Below, one piece after another: positions 22,226 through 30,386 of a stretch of 33,210 nucleotides of DNA; position 1 is the first letter of the stretch, and every line of letters begins with the position of its first letter. The DNA comes from a virus. Location: the IMG/VR virus record IMGVR_UViG_3300021964_000270, positions 1-33,210 of that record; one strand, given 5' to 3'. The position numbers were made by a program, and so were the translations under genes. The notes beneath the pieces were generated by a model. It had not been told where the DNA came from. It saw nothing but the letters and a program-made list of their open reading frames with translations, and searched no databases.

Positions 22226-22581
22226 TAAACCACCTCAACCAGGTCAATCTCAAAACGATATCGCTCATCGACGCCGATGTCGAATTCCTGCACGTCATTC
22301 ATTAATCGCACGGTGACCGTTTCGCTTGTTCCCGGAAGTGTTGGATCCGGTATCGCAATCTGGAATGTCTCGAGCATACCTTGCTGATCAAGGATAAACT
22401 CGTAAATCGGCTCAAACTCGGTTTTTGTCATCGGTGGAAATTCGACCACAAATTCTCGCCTGGTTGAATTCAGCGATCGAACCTGGATGCGGCCATTAAT
22501 CGACTCGCTCGATAGCTGATAATGCTTATACCGGGTCCTGATTCTGGTATAACCTGGCGATGTTGGGAATGTTCCTGCCAT
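22225..22581 (-). CDS. Minor tail protein (gpM-like position)
   Basis: A 118-residue protein: FPTSPGYTRIRTRYKHYQLS, then GRIQVRSLNSTRREFVVEFPPMTKTEFEPIYEF; the second stretch, with a conserved FxxPLT-like element, resembles the small tip proteins (DUF2460 / gpM-like) just after the tape measure. It begins in a TAATG overlap with the tape-measure stop. It likely starts assembly of the tail tip on the tape. Confidence 0.7.
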   Translation of the reverse strand: MAGTFPTSPGYTRIRTRYKHYQLSSESINGRIQVRSLNSTRREFVVEFPPMTKTEFEPIYEFILDQQGMLETFQIAIPDPTLPGTSETVTVRLMNDVQEFDIGVDERYRFEIDLVEVV

Positions 22582-24398
22582 TATACTCTCCCCAATGACG
22601 CGCGACCGCGCTCATTCAAAGCCTGGTTGATTAGCGACACAATGGCGCCTCGGCGCTCAATGAGCAGCCGATCAAATCCCCTGGTATCGTTTGCCTGGAT
22701 ATTAAAGCTCACGTTCACCGGCGCCTGGTTCATTCCCTGGCCTTTCGTATGGTCTACAATCGTTTCATTTGGATGCACCATGGCGAGCTTTCCGCCTTTT
22801 CCGTCCATGCCACCTACTCGAGCGCCGTACCCGGTAAAGCCGCCGCCCTCGAACGATGCCAGAGTTTGCCCGGCAATCATTCCAGCGGTTGCAAAGCCCA
22901 TCGCCATTGCGACGTTAGCGTGCGCCTCACCCACTGCCACCAGGCCAGGGTTTGCCGTGAGCGCTGCTAATTGCGCATACGCTGCTCGAATCGACATCGC
23001 CGACATCAAGCCGTTGATAATTGCGGACCCGGCTGCAAGCGCTTGGGATATCACAAAAAACGCTTTCGCGGCGGCAGAGCCTTCCGCGAATATGCCTTGC
23101 AGTGCGCCCATTTGTCCCTGGGTAGTGCTTACCAGTGTATTCGCCTGGGTGAGAATCGCGTTTTGTGTCACGGTCGATGTTTGCTGTACTGCGGCGGCCG
23201 CTGCCTCGACGTCCATTTGTAATACCTTGCCAGGCGCATTTGCCGCGACCACTTCAGCGGTCTCGCGTGCTTTCATCTGCACCTGGTCATAAAATGCTGA
23301 TATCTGCTCGGATGGCAGCGTTTGATTCGCCATGTCGAGCATTTCTTGCTTGATCTGGTCGGCCACATTTCCGAATGATTCGCTCAGCTCTGCGAGCTCC
23401 TCGCCAGGTTTAAATGATATTTTATTAAGGTTGAGAAAATCCGCTAGTTGATTGTATTTCTCGATGGCCATATCGATGGCCCACATCAATTTGGACATCG
23501 CAAATGTGGCGCCTTCCGCCATCTTAGCGAAGACAAATTGAATGCCCTTCACGGCGATTCTAAGGCCCTGCACGCCATTTGCCACATGACCGAATGCCTT
23601 GACCAGGATATCTGATATCTTGGTCCCTACGTTGCCGGCTTCGTTCATATCAAGCGCGGTCTGGTAGAAATTTGTCGCAAGCTCTGCGATAACCGGGGAT
23701 AAATTGACCGCGATCTGGTTTGCCACGCCGGTGAATACACCTTGCGCTCGAGTGACCGCATCGTTTGCCGCCTCAATCTGAGCAGCATCAACTCGACTGA
23801 TCGCCAGGCCTAGCAATTCAGCCTCGCGTGCCATATCCTGAAGGCCTTGCGAGCCCTGCCCCAGTGTATTGACCAGGGCAACACCTTCAGAGTCGAACAA
23901 TTTCATCGCCAGGCGAACACGATCAGACTGGTTTGTAACTTTGCCCATCGCATCGGCAATGACGCCCATTTGCACATCGAGCGGCAGCTTTTGCAGCTTC
24001 GCCGCATTAATGCCTAGCTCATCGAGCGCCTTCACCGCCTCGCCAGACCCCATGGCCGCCTCAGCGACGCGCCTGGTCATTCGTTGCAAGGCCATGTTCA
24101 TGGTTTCGGTGGACACGCCAGTGAGCTCTGCGGCGTGCTGAAGCCCGGCAAGCGCCTCGGTGTTGATACCGATCTTGTCGGCCGTCTTGGCAAGCGCATC
24201 GATATTTTTCATCGACGCTCTGGTAAGTGCAGCGGTGGCACCGCCCGCTGCTAGTGCAAAGGCGCCACCAATTTTGGCGATCTTAGCCGTGACCGCGATC
24301 GAGGCCTTTGATACTTTGCCAAGGCCACCAGTGACCGAATCAAATGCTCGCTTGGTTTTGTCCCTGGCGACGATATCAAACTTTACGTCCTTTGCCAT
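22581..24398 (-). CDS. Tail tape measure protein
   Basis: A 605-residue protein with the typical Ala-rich, largely helical make-up: KDVKFDIVARDKTKRAFDSV at the start, several hydrophobic helices (FALAAGGATAALT, IFAEGSAAAKAFF, GSAIINGLMSA) and a TMP-like repeat-free core. No lytic domain is visible. At about 1.5 angstrom per residue the tail would be near 90 nm. It starts inside the end of the frameshifted chaperone (23-nt overlap) with AAGGAAG upstream, so its expression is tied to the chaperone. Confidence 0.92.
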   Translation of the reverse strand: MAKDVKFDIVARDKTKRAFDSVTGGLGKVSKASIAVTAKIAKIGGAFALAAGGATAALTRASMKNIDALAKTADKIGINTEALAGLQHAAELTGVSTETMNMALQRMTRRVAEAAMGSGEAVKALDELGINAAKLQKLPLDVQMGVIADAMGKVTNQSDRVRLAMKLFDSEGVALVNTLGQGSQGLQDMAREAELLGLAISRVDAAQIEAANDAVTRAQGVFTGVANQIAVNLSPVIAELATNFYQTALDMNEAGNVGTKISDILVKAFGHVANGVQGLRIAVKGIQFVFAKMAEGATFAMSKLMWAIDMAIEKYNQLADFLNLNKISFKPGEELAELSESFGNVADQIKQEMLDMANQTLPSEQISAFYDQVQMKARETAEVVAANAPGKVLQMDVEAAAAAVQQTSTVTQNAILTQANTLVSTTQGQMGALQGIFAEGSAAAKAFFVISQALAAGSAIINGLMSAMSIRAAYAQLAALTANPGLVAVGEAHANVAMAMGFATAGMIAGQTLASFEGGGFTGYGARVGGMDGKGGKLAMVHPNETIVDHTKGQGMNQAPVNVSFNIQANDTRGFDRLLIERRGAIVSLINQALNERGRASLGRV

Positions 24399-24869
24399 TC
24401 CTTTCTTCCTTTAACTTAAACCAGGCGACCCACCCCATAAACTCGCGGATGTCCATTTGATTGATTTCGCCGACCGTCTTGCTTAATGTTTCCGCTAGAA
24501 AATACCGGAACTGCAAGTCCCGGTCGGCTTTTAGTTTCCCTCGACGTCGGCCTCGTCTGGATCACCGGAATTGATCTCGGACACAATGCGAGCCAGGACA
24601 TCGGGGTCCACCGATTTCATGAGCTCGAGTTTATCCAATTTCTTGAATACCGGTTTGCCTTCGCCATCAATCAAACGATGCACAATCGTCATCACCATGG
24701 CCTCGGCAGCCTTGCCTGCGTTGGCCAATTCCATGATCTCACCGAGAGCTTGCAAGCTAATACCTGGCCGAACATAGAGTTTGGAATCCCATTCTGGGAT
24801 ATCAATCTCTCGAGGTTCAGCCGTTAGCTTGGCTTTATAGTGGTTTTTCGCTTTCTCGAGTATAGACAT
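24376..24869 (-). CDS. gpGT-type tail assembly chaperone made by -1 frameshift
   Basis: If ribosomes slip at GGGAAAC (24540-24534), the 112-residue gpG-like protein gains 52 residues in the -1 frame, ending at TGA 24376. The extension begins LKADRDLQFRYFLAETLSKT and ends with MDIREFMGWVAWFKLKEER, the kind of 'EFxxWxAWFKLKEE' stretch that ends T domains of lambda-like chaperones. No start codon precedes it in that frame, so the frameshift is its only route. The fusion would bind the tail tube subunit through the T part and the tape measure through the G part. Confidence 0.8.
24531..24869 (-). CDS. gpG-like tail assembly chaperone
   Basis: A 112-residue protein with an N-terminal strand and a helical body: REIDIPEWDSKLYVRPGISL, then MELANAGKAAEAMVMTIVHR and KLDKLELMKSVDPDVLARIV, closing with an acidic DPDEADVEGN. 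This is the pattern of XkdN/gpG-like chaperones that coat the tape measure during assembly. ATG at 24869 lies one base after the tail-tube stop. The stop codon follows the slippery heptamer directly. Confidence 0.88.
   Translation of the reverse strand: MSILEKAKNHYKAKLTAEPREIDIPEWDSKLYVRPGISLQALGEIMELANAGKAAEAMVMTIVHRLIDGEGKPVFKKLDKLELMKSVDPDVLARIVSEINSGDPDEADVEGN
24534..24540 (-). promoter_or_regulatory. -1 frameshift slippery heptamer GGGAAAC
   Basis: On the minus strand G GGA AAC is read in the zero frame as GAG GGA AAC, followed at once by TAA. It fits X XXY YYZ exactly and is one base from lambda's GGGAAAG. Both tRNAs can re-pair on GGG AAA. The location at the gpG end and the conserved look of the -1 extension agree. 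Confidence 0.8.
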
Positions 24870-24870
24870 A

Positions 24871-25263
24871 TTACGCAGCCGTTGACGCCGTCAGAGTACC
24901 AGTACCTTGCAGTGAGATCGAAGCATCGACCGTGCCATCAAACGATGCACTGATTGATACGCCGGTCACAATAGCCGACCCGGTGTAATAATTGTCACCA
25001 GTGTCGGCGCCTTCTGGATATACGTTTAAGGTCACTTCAGCGCCAATCGTTAATGCACCCTGGCCGGTGGTATCTGTCTCATCCCAAAATACATCAACCG
25101 ATGCGGTCCAGGATGTCAAAGTCGGCGAGTAAGTGCGCGCCACATCACCCATGCTGGTGGTTTCTCGGGTGTCGCCAGTTTCCTCGATCGAGTAGCTTTT
25201 CACCTCGGCGACGGTGTTTGCGCCGACCTTGATTAAGCCCTCTGAGCCTTTATGTGTTGCCAT
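24871..25263 (-). CDS. Major tail tube protein
   Basis: A 130-residue beta-sandwich: KGSEGLIKVGANTVAEVKSY, then RETTSMGDVARTYSPTL, WTASVDVFWDETDTTGQGAL and a Gly/Ser/Thr-rich end (FDGTVDASISLQGTGTL). This is the tail tube family of siphoviruses. It stacks as hexameric rings around the tape measure. A GAGGAGGA box before the ATG indicates strong translation, as expected for a protein needed in hundreds of copies. Confidence 0.9.
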   Translation of the reverse strand: MATHKGSEGLIKVGANTVAEVKSYSIEETGDTRETTSMGDVARTYSPTLTSWTASVDVFWDETDTTGQGALTIGAEVTLNVYPEGADTGDNYYTGSAIVTGVSISASFDGTVDASISLQGTGTLTASTAA

Positions 25264-25265
25264 TG

Positions 25266-25415
25266 CTATTCCTCCTCGGAATCGTCTTCATCAATCAAAT
25301 CCGGCTCAGGGAGTCCGGTTTCTTGGCCCTTGATGGACCAGCCTTTATGGATCATTTCCTCGACTTTATGAGCCAGGACCTTGATCGTTGTCTCTCCGTG
25401 CACCATTTCTATCAT
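25266..25415 (-). CDS. Small acidic protein between tail terminator and tube genes
   Basis: A 49-residue protein: MIEMVHGETTIKVLAHKVEE, MIHKGWSIKGQE, and an acidic tail ending DLIDEDDSEEE. The ATG at 25415 overlaps the tail-terminator stop (ATGA) and has GGAGG seven bases before it, which sets the start. I recognise no family; proteins with a 'GW' motif after a helix of this kind occur next to tube genes. It may be a small assembly factor. Confidence 0.65.
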   Translation of the reverse strand: MIEMVHGETTIKVLAHKVEEMIHKGWSIKGQETGLPEPDLIDEDDSEEE

Positions 25416-25855
25416 TGTGCAGCCTCCGGGTTGTTCTCTAATGTAACATAATCGACCGAAATTTGCATCGTAGCCCGCGCGACGGGCTGATCGCCATCGC
25501 CAGCGAAATCGCAATCAAACGATGTGACCATGGTGTCTTTTGCGTAACCGCCTCGAGTCTGGTCGGCGTATAGCGCCTCCTCGATCTCCAATGCGATCTG
25601 ATCGAGCTCGTCGTCGTAATCGGTCAATGCTTTGACATACACCTCAACCGATACCACCAGGTTGCGAATTTGCGTGCGCGGCTTTGTGATTGTCGCGTGA
25701 TCGGTCGACTCCTCTCGAGTGTAAATCGCAATGCCTGGCAGTTTGTCCTCGGCGATCGGATACACTCGCGTCTTGTAAACATTGGTGCCGGTGGTCACTA
25801 ACCCGGTGAGCGTTGTCTCGATGTTATCTCGGATTAGCTTGCGTACGTGTGCCAT
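25412..25855 (-). CDS. Tail terminator (gpU-like)
   Basis: A 147-residue protein with the gpU layout: an N-terminal amphipathic helix (VRKLIRDNIETTLTGL), KTRVYPIAEDKLPGIAIYT, and VVSVEVYVKALTDYDDELDQ with a helix IALEIEEAL, ending in a strand (ATMQISVDYV). gpU caps the finished tail and joins it to the head. It overlaps the gene before as TAATG. Confidence 0.85.
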   Translation of the reverse strand: MAHVRKLIRDNIETTLTGLVTTGTNVYKTRVYPIAEDKLPGIAIYTREESTDHATITKPRTQIRNLVVSVEVYVKALTDYDDELDQIALEIEEALYADQTRGGYAKDTMVTSFDCDFAGDGDQPVARATMQISVDYVTLENNPEAAQ

Positions 25856-26160
25856 TATTGCGCCTCGAGCATGAGCTCAGTGATCCCGGTGCCGTCTGGC
25901 ATAACCACGCGCACGATATAGGTCACCAATTCGATCACCATGGTGGCGCCTTCAGATACGCCAGACACGTCCGCCGATCGACAAGTTACCCTGGGCTGCT
26001 GCATAGCAAACGCAACACCACCACCAGCGTCAACCGCCTCGTATTGATTGTCGAATATCACCGTTATGCTCGAGGCCGTTCCGCCGATCGGCGTATACGT
26101 CGCTGCCACACCAAAATCGGCGAGCATAATCAAGCGATCGTCGGTGGTTTCGACTGCCAT
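25855..26160 (-). CDS. Head-tail joining protein (gpFII-like)
   Basis: A 101-residue beta-barrel-like protein: DDRLIMLADFGVAATYTPIG, then ITVIFDNQYEAVDAGGGVAF and RSADVSGVSEGATMVI. The ADFG start and the 'GVxFxNxYxxV' pattern match gpFII-type connectors. These fix the tail to the completed head below the gpW layer. Both neighbours overlap it by one base. Confidence 0.75.
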   Translation of the reverse strand: MAVETTDDRLIMLADFGVAATYTPIGGTASSITVIFDNQYEAVDAGGGVAFAMQQPRVTCRSADVSGVSEGATMVIELVTYIVRVVMPDGTGITELMLEAQ

Positions 26161-26381
26161 TATTCAGCGACCTTTTTTGTGCGCCGGGTTCGGCGTTTTG
26201 GTTTGCCTTCCTCGGAAAGACCTACTGATCGGTCTTGAACCTTTGTTTCGGTCTCAATCACCTGGCAAATGCGCCCCATATTTTGCAGCTCGACCGCCTC
26301 GGCGCCTTCGACCTCAACCACATCACCGGCGCGCACCTGGCGCCCGCTAATTACTGTTCCCTTTAATACCAAATATTTCAT
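26160..26381 (-). CDS. Small hypothetical protein of the head-tail region
   Basis: A 73-residue protein: an SH3-like start (MKYLVLKGTVISGRQVRAGD, VVEVEGAEAVELQNMGR) and a Lys/Arg-rich tail (KPKRRTRRTKKVAE). Small proteins of this type often stand between capsid and connector genes; the function is unknown. A basic tail may touch DNA. It has AAGGTGA six bases before the ATG and is the first gene after the terminator. Confidence 0.7.
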   Translation of the reverse strand: MKYLVLKGTVISGRQVRAGDVVEVEGAEAVELQNMGRICQVIETETKVQDRSVGLSEEGKPKRRTRRTKKVAE

Positions 26382-26427
26382 ATTGTCACCTTTTGGCTTT
26401 CTGCCGGGCTCTCATTAAAAGCCTGGG

Positions 26428-26455
26428 AGAAAACCACCCCCTCGAAAGGGGGTGG
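26428..26455 (-). terminator. Intrinsic terminator after the capsid gene
   Basis: Minus-strand hairpin CCACCCCC / GGGGGTGG (stems 26455-26448 and 26441-26434, loop 6 nt) followed by TTTTCTC. It lies eight bases after the capsid stop codon. It can lower the level of tail genes relative to capsid. Confidence 0.75.
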
Positions 26456-26462
26456 CGTCCGA

Positions 26463-28916
26463 TTAGCTGCCGCCGTCGTTGCCAAGGCAGAATGCAGTCG
26501 CGTGACGTACAGCGACGTCGCATGATTGCAGTGCCACAACACGTACAGTGCCGCTAGTGCTCGCAGTGTAAGGATCGACCACGATGTCCAGGCCACCGAA
26601 CATACCAACCAAAAGCTGGCTGAAGTCGCCGAAGTACAGATCACCAGAGGCAACCTGGTTCGATACGATCGTTCGGAATCCGTTCATTGTGCCGCCGGGC
26701 TCAACTACGAACTGCGCGGTGTTGCTGGCCTTCTCGACCGACTTCAATGCACCGTACATAGTCGCGTTTGAGATATAGGAACCACCGTTGCCAAGAGCAT
26801 TGTCTTCGCGAACCTTGGTTTCCATATCAACTATTTGGGCAAACGTCGGGATCAAGTCAGGAGCGGTGCCGAAGTCAACCGTGTTGATTCCTGAAGTGTT
26901 CTTGATACCGGTGGGCTGGCCAGAAGAGCCAGATCCTGCGAGTGCACCCAAGTCGATCGCCAAAGCGATTGCCTGAGCCAGATCGTCACGGATCAATGCT
27001 TCGATATCCAAAGAACTTTGGATAAGTAGCTGGCGTGAACAATCAGTGAAAGCGCCCAAAGTTTTGGGAGTCATTGACACTGAGCCGACAGTCATTTCGG
27101 ATTCAGACGATGCACCACCCTCGGTAGCAATCCAAGCAGCGGCAGCAGCAGCAGTCTTCTTGGGGATTTTTACATCGCCAGATAGACCATTCAGCATACG
27201 CGCGCCGGCTTGCATTACGCTTGAAGCGTTGCGAAGCACGTCGATGAAATCACCACCACGGAAGTCGTCAGTGAACAATGCAGACTCGTCGGCGCTGTTC
27301 AGGTCACGCTTCCAGTTGCGCATTACCTCGGCAGGCAAAAGGATGCCCTGGGCTGTGCGACCGTATGCGTCAGCGGCAGCGCGCGAGCATTCGAATTCGA
27401 AAGCAGCGGCTTCTTGAGCGCGTCGGTCAGTTGGGTTTGCAAGAGCGTGAATCGCGCGAAGCAAGGAGAAGCGCTTGACTTCTTTTTGAGTCATGCCGAT
27501 TTCTTTCTCTTCAAGCGCGCGCTGTGAACCGATAAGATCGAGCAATTCGCCACGGAATTCTTCGATGCTGCGGCCTTCAGCAATGGCTTTCTGAGCGAGA
27601 TCGCTCTTGTTATGACGGGCGCCAAGCTCAACAATTTGAGCGGCGTTGCGTTGTGCGGCTTTGCGGGCTTCTGCCTCGACTGCCGCGATATCAATAGATT
27701 CTGACATGATAGATTCCTCTTTGAAGTCAGTTGTAATCACGGGTTCGTTTGAAACCTCGCCAGACCGCCCCACGCCGACTGTCACATCTGCGGGAATTGA
27801 TACAAGCGATGCCTCCATCGGGCGCCAGGATTTAGCGACGTATGTCTCCTTATCCTTGCGCTCGAGTTTGTTGATCGCGTAACCGACCGAGATATTCGCC
27901 CGGATTCCGTCGACCACATCGGTGAAAGCCTCTTGGGCGAGCGCGCCTTTTCCAAAGCGCACCGTCGCGCGGAGTCGCCGCGCCGAGCCATCGAGCTCCA
28001 CTGATTCGATCACGCCGATTTGCTTTTCTGGATCGTGATCCAAAAGCAGCGGGGCGCGTCCGCTTGCGAGAAACGACAAATCAATCGCCTCGCTCGAGTG
28101 TTCCAATACTTCCATCCCGAATGATCGTTGCACCGGCTCCTCGGAGCTGATCGCAATGCGGACCTTCCGGGTCTCTTCGTCGATTGTCTTGGCCTCGAGC
28201 TCCATCGCCCGGTGCTCGATATCCGTCACCGACAGTCGATTCGCCTGCGAATCATCCTCGATCGACTCGTCGTGCGCTTCGATCATTTTTTCCTCGATAT
28301 CACTCATCTTTCTCTCCTCGATAGCCGGCTCGAACTTGATCGGCTCGTAACCGTTATCATTTAACCATTGCTGCGCTGCTTCAACGGTCCACTTTGTTTT
28401 GTCGAATCGAATCGACTGGATCTCACTGGCACCATCCAGCAGGCCCAGGATAATGTGAATCCCGTCGCCCAGCTCGTCATTCATTCGCCGAAAGCCCTGG
28501 TATTTCTCCGGGTCCGTTATCCTGGCGGCGTGCTCGTTTGGGTATGGTCTCATATCATCCATTCGATCAGCCTCGTCTAATGAATTGAGACGTTCGACGA
28601 TTCGATTTGCCCAAGATTGACCGACATCCCCGCCCCAGAGCGCCCAGGCGATTCGCCCTGCGCTTGGGTAGCCTTCCTCGCCAGGTCGGAATCCTTCCGC
28701 CTTTTTGTCAACCTCATGTCGAGCAAAATAAGAATACATACGCCGCACAGTATCAATGCCAAGCTCGCGACGGTTACTAATGTCACGAGCACGCGCGACA
28801 CCCACCTCAGTGCCGCCGCGACCATATTCTTCGCGCCATTCCAGGCCTCGAGCAGCCTCCTCCGCCATAGATTCGCTTGGCTTTGTGTCAATTTCTGCTC
28901 CTTTATACGTTGCCAT
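26463..28916 (-). CDS. Fused head protein: accessory domain - S78 prohead protease - HK97-fold major capsid protein
   Basis: One open frame of 817 residues carries three units. Residues 1-203: a phage head domain with KKAEGFRPGEEGYPSAGRIA, WALWGGDVGQSWANRIVERL and, near 170-195, FDKTKWTVEAAQQWLNDNGY. Residues 204-403: an HK97-type S78 protease (GMEVLEHSSEAIDLSFLASG, His294 in LLDHD, Ser343 in NISVGY). Residues 404-817: a capsid protein with a helical delta-like part (about 404-480) and the HK97 fold (GILLPAEVMRNWKRDL... DFIDVLRNASSVMQAGARML, AWIATEGG, GLDIVVDPYTASTSGTVRVV). The units are separate genes in most phages. ATG codons at residues 204 and 404 each have a good Shine-Dalgarno box. The start at 28916 has GAGGT upstream and overlaps the portal gene by 14 nt. 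Confidence 0.9.
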   Translation of the reverse strand: MATYKGAEIDTKPSESMAEEAARGLEWREEYGRGGTEVGVARARDISNRRELGIDTVRRMYSYFARHEVDKKAEGFRPGEEGYPSAGRIAWALWGGDVGQSWANRIVERLNSLDEADRMDDMRPYPNEHAARITDPEKYQGFRRMNDELGDGIHIILGLLDGASEIQSIRFDKTKWTVEAAQQWLNDNGYEPIKFEPAIEERKMSDIEEKMIEAHDESIEDDSQANRLSVTDIEHRAMELEAKTIDEETRKVRIAISSEEPVQRSFGMEVLEHSSEAIDLSFLASGRAPLLLDHDPEKQIGVIESVELDGSARRLRATVRFGKGALAQEAFTDVVDGIRANISVGYAINKLERKDKETYVAKSWRPMEASLVSIPADVTVGVGRSGEVSNEPVITTDFKEESIMSESIDIAAVEAEARKAAQRNAAQIVELGARHNKSDLAQKAIAEGRSIEEFRGELLDLIGSQRALEEKEIGMTQKEVKRFSLLRAIHALANPTDRRAQEAAAFEFECSRAAADAYGRTAQGILLPAEVMRNWKRDLNSADESALFTDDFRGGDFIDVLRNASSVMQAGARMLNGLSGDVKIPKKTAAAAAAWIATEGGASSESEMTVGSVSMTPKTLGAFTDCSRQLLIQSSLDIEALIRDDLAQAIALAIDLGALAGSGSSGQPTGIKNTSGINTVDFGTAPDLIPTFAQIVDMETKVREDNALGNGGSYISNATMYGALKSVEKASNTAQFVVEPGGTMNGFRTIVSNQVASGDLYFGDFSQLLVGMFGGLDIVVDPYTASTSGTVRVVALQSCDVAVRHATAFCLGNDGGS
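27705..27720 (-). promoter_or_regulatory. Internal ribosome-binding site and ATG for the capsid unit
   Basis: Inside the fused gene, minus-strand AAAGAGGAATCTATCATG gives an AGAGGA box with seven bases to an in-frame ATG (residue 404, MSESIDI). This is exactly the border between protease and capsid. It would allow a separate 414-residue capsid protein. Confidence 0.6.
28305..28319 (-). promoter_or_regulatory. Internal ribosome-binding site and ATG for the protease unit
   Basis: Minus-strand GAGGAGAGAAAGATG gives AGGAG with about six bases to an in-frame ATG (residue 204, MSDIEEK). It lies at the border of the accessory domain and the protease, so translation could start here too. Confidence 0.6.
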
Positions 28917-30384
28917 CGGTCGCCACCTCGGGAATCACCGGCATTTGTTGTGCTGCGTATGGCTCTAATGCGTATTTTACACCAAATTGATCCATCAGTG
29001 CTTTATCGCGTTGAATTTGTGCCAGCAGCTCCTCGGTGTCCTTGCCATATTGGCTCGCCACATCTTGGAGCGATAATATACCGGCCTTCATTCCATTGAT
29101 CGCTGCATTCATTTCCTTCTGGGGATCGACCCATGACCAGGCTCGACCACGGAATTCGGCAGCATCCGCAAACTTCTGATATTGGCGCAGCGGTATGCCA
29201 AACGTGCCCATCTCCATGGCCGACTCGAGCCAGGACTCGAACACCGGGCGCACGAAGTGATCAATCATAAACCCTTGCAGGTTTTTGTAATGATCGCGCT
29301 CCTCGAGAGCACCCTGGCGAATGCTCGAGTAGGATGTCGCCTCGAGGTCGTTGGCCAATGACGTATACGATACATTGAGCGCCGACGCGATACCCTTGAG
29401 CACCGACTTGTGAAATACGTCAAACTCATTGTTCGGATATGCCGGGTCGAAGGTCTTGAAATCAATCCCGGTCGGGAGCTGGTGGAATGTGCCAGGCTCG
29501 GCCGAAATTATCGGCACATTGCCATCGAGATCATCCGCGACAAATCCATCGCCGGTCGGGCTGGTAAAGAAACCCATTTTTGAGGCACCCATTCTGGCCG
29601 CCACAATGCTCGCCTCGCGAAAACCATCGAGCTGCTTGAGCGCTGATATTGCCGATGCAGTCCACGGCTCTCCGCGCGTTTGACCGGCCCTGGTGGGCAT
29701 GTAAATATGGATTACTCTATCGGCCGGCACCCGGATGTGTTTTGGGCTGCGCGTTTGACTTGTGAAATCATAGTCGCCAGGGTGGTATGTGAGTAGGTGA
29801 TAAGCCACCGGGCGACGAAACCGATCCAACTCCACACCCATTCGCACCTGGTTGCCATTTTTGAGTGTTTCGGATTTCTCCTCATCCACCTGGTCAGGCT
29901 CGATAAACTCGAGCGCGAATGAATCTTTAAACGATGCGTTTCGATGTTTAATGATAAACACCTCGCCATCGCGCGCCAGGCCTTCGATCACCATTTTCTG
30001 CGCGTCGACCCAAGACATCTTGCCATCAACCGTGCAGCCACCCTTGCGGCCCCATGATTTGAAGGCATTTTCAATCGCCTGGTTGCCGATTTGGTCTAAA
30101 TCGCCGGTCGTATTAGTGGCTTTTACCTGCAATCCGAAGCCTTTTTCGCCGACCACATTGGTCTTCAGCAGTGTCAAATATCGCTTTGTGTACTCGTTGT
30201 TTCGGGCTAAGTCACGCGATCTGGCGCGAATTCGACTGATAACCGGGTACAGTTCAGAGTCGGCTGAGCGCTCCGACTCTTTAAAATCAGAAAAAAGGCG
30301 CGACGTATTCGCCGCCTGGTATGATCTTTTGAATACTTTAGGCTCGGCTTTTGGTTTCGGCTTTAAAAAGTCAAAAATCGCCAT
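28903..30384 (-). CDS. Portal protein (lambda gpB family)
   Basis: A 493-residue portal of the phage_portal_2 type: RARSRDLARNNEYTKRYLTL, KTNVVGEKGFGLQVKA, WGRKGGCTVDGKMSWVDAQK and RDGEVFIIKHRN, then FREASIVAARMGASKMGFFT and YSSIRQGALEERDHYK. It forms the dodecameric ring at the head vertex through which DNA enters. Unlike lambda gpB, no ClpP-type gpC gene follows; here the protease is of the HK97 type in the next gene, so the head set is mixed. It starts three bases after the gpW-like gene with GAGG upstream. Confidence 0.93.
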   Translation of the reverse strand: MAIFDFLKPKPKAEPKVFKRSYQAANTSRLFSDFKESERSADSELYPVISRIRARSRDLARNNEYTKRYLTLLKTNVVGEKGFGLQVKATNTTGDLDQIGNQAIENAFKSWGRKGGCTVDGKMSWVDAQKMVIEGLARDGEVFIIKHRNASFKDSFALEFIEPDQVDEEKSETLKNGNQVRMGVELDRFRRPVAYHLLTYHPGDYDFTSQTRSPKHIRVPADRVIHIYMPTRAGQTRGEPWTASAISALKQLDGFREASIVAARMGASKMGFFTSPTGDGFVADDLDGNVPIISAEPGTFHQLPTGIDFKTFDPAYPNNEFDVFHKSVLKGIASALNVSYTSLANDLEATSYSSIRQGALEERDHYKNLQGFMIDHFVRPVFESWLESAMEMGTFGIPLRQYQKFADAAEFRGRAWSWVDPQKEMNAAINGMKAGILSLQDVASQYGKDTEELLAQIQRDKALMDQFGVKYALEPYAAQQMPVIPEVATDGNV

Positions 30385-30386
30385 CC

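Noticed and set aside
24416-24601. 61-residue minus-strand frame across the gpG end
   Set aside because: It is in the +1 frame; the -1 extension after GGGAAAC, not this frame, has chaperone-like sequence.
28577-28891. Minus-strand 104-residue frame with a hydrophobic helix inside the fused head gene
   Set aside because: It lies wholly within a conserved coding region in another frame, has no convincing ribosome-binding site, and its Arg-rich flanks look like a frame shadow.
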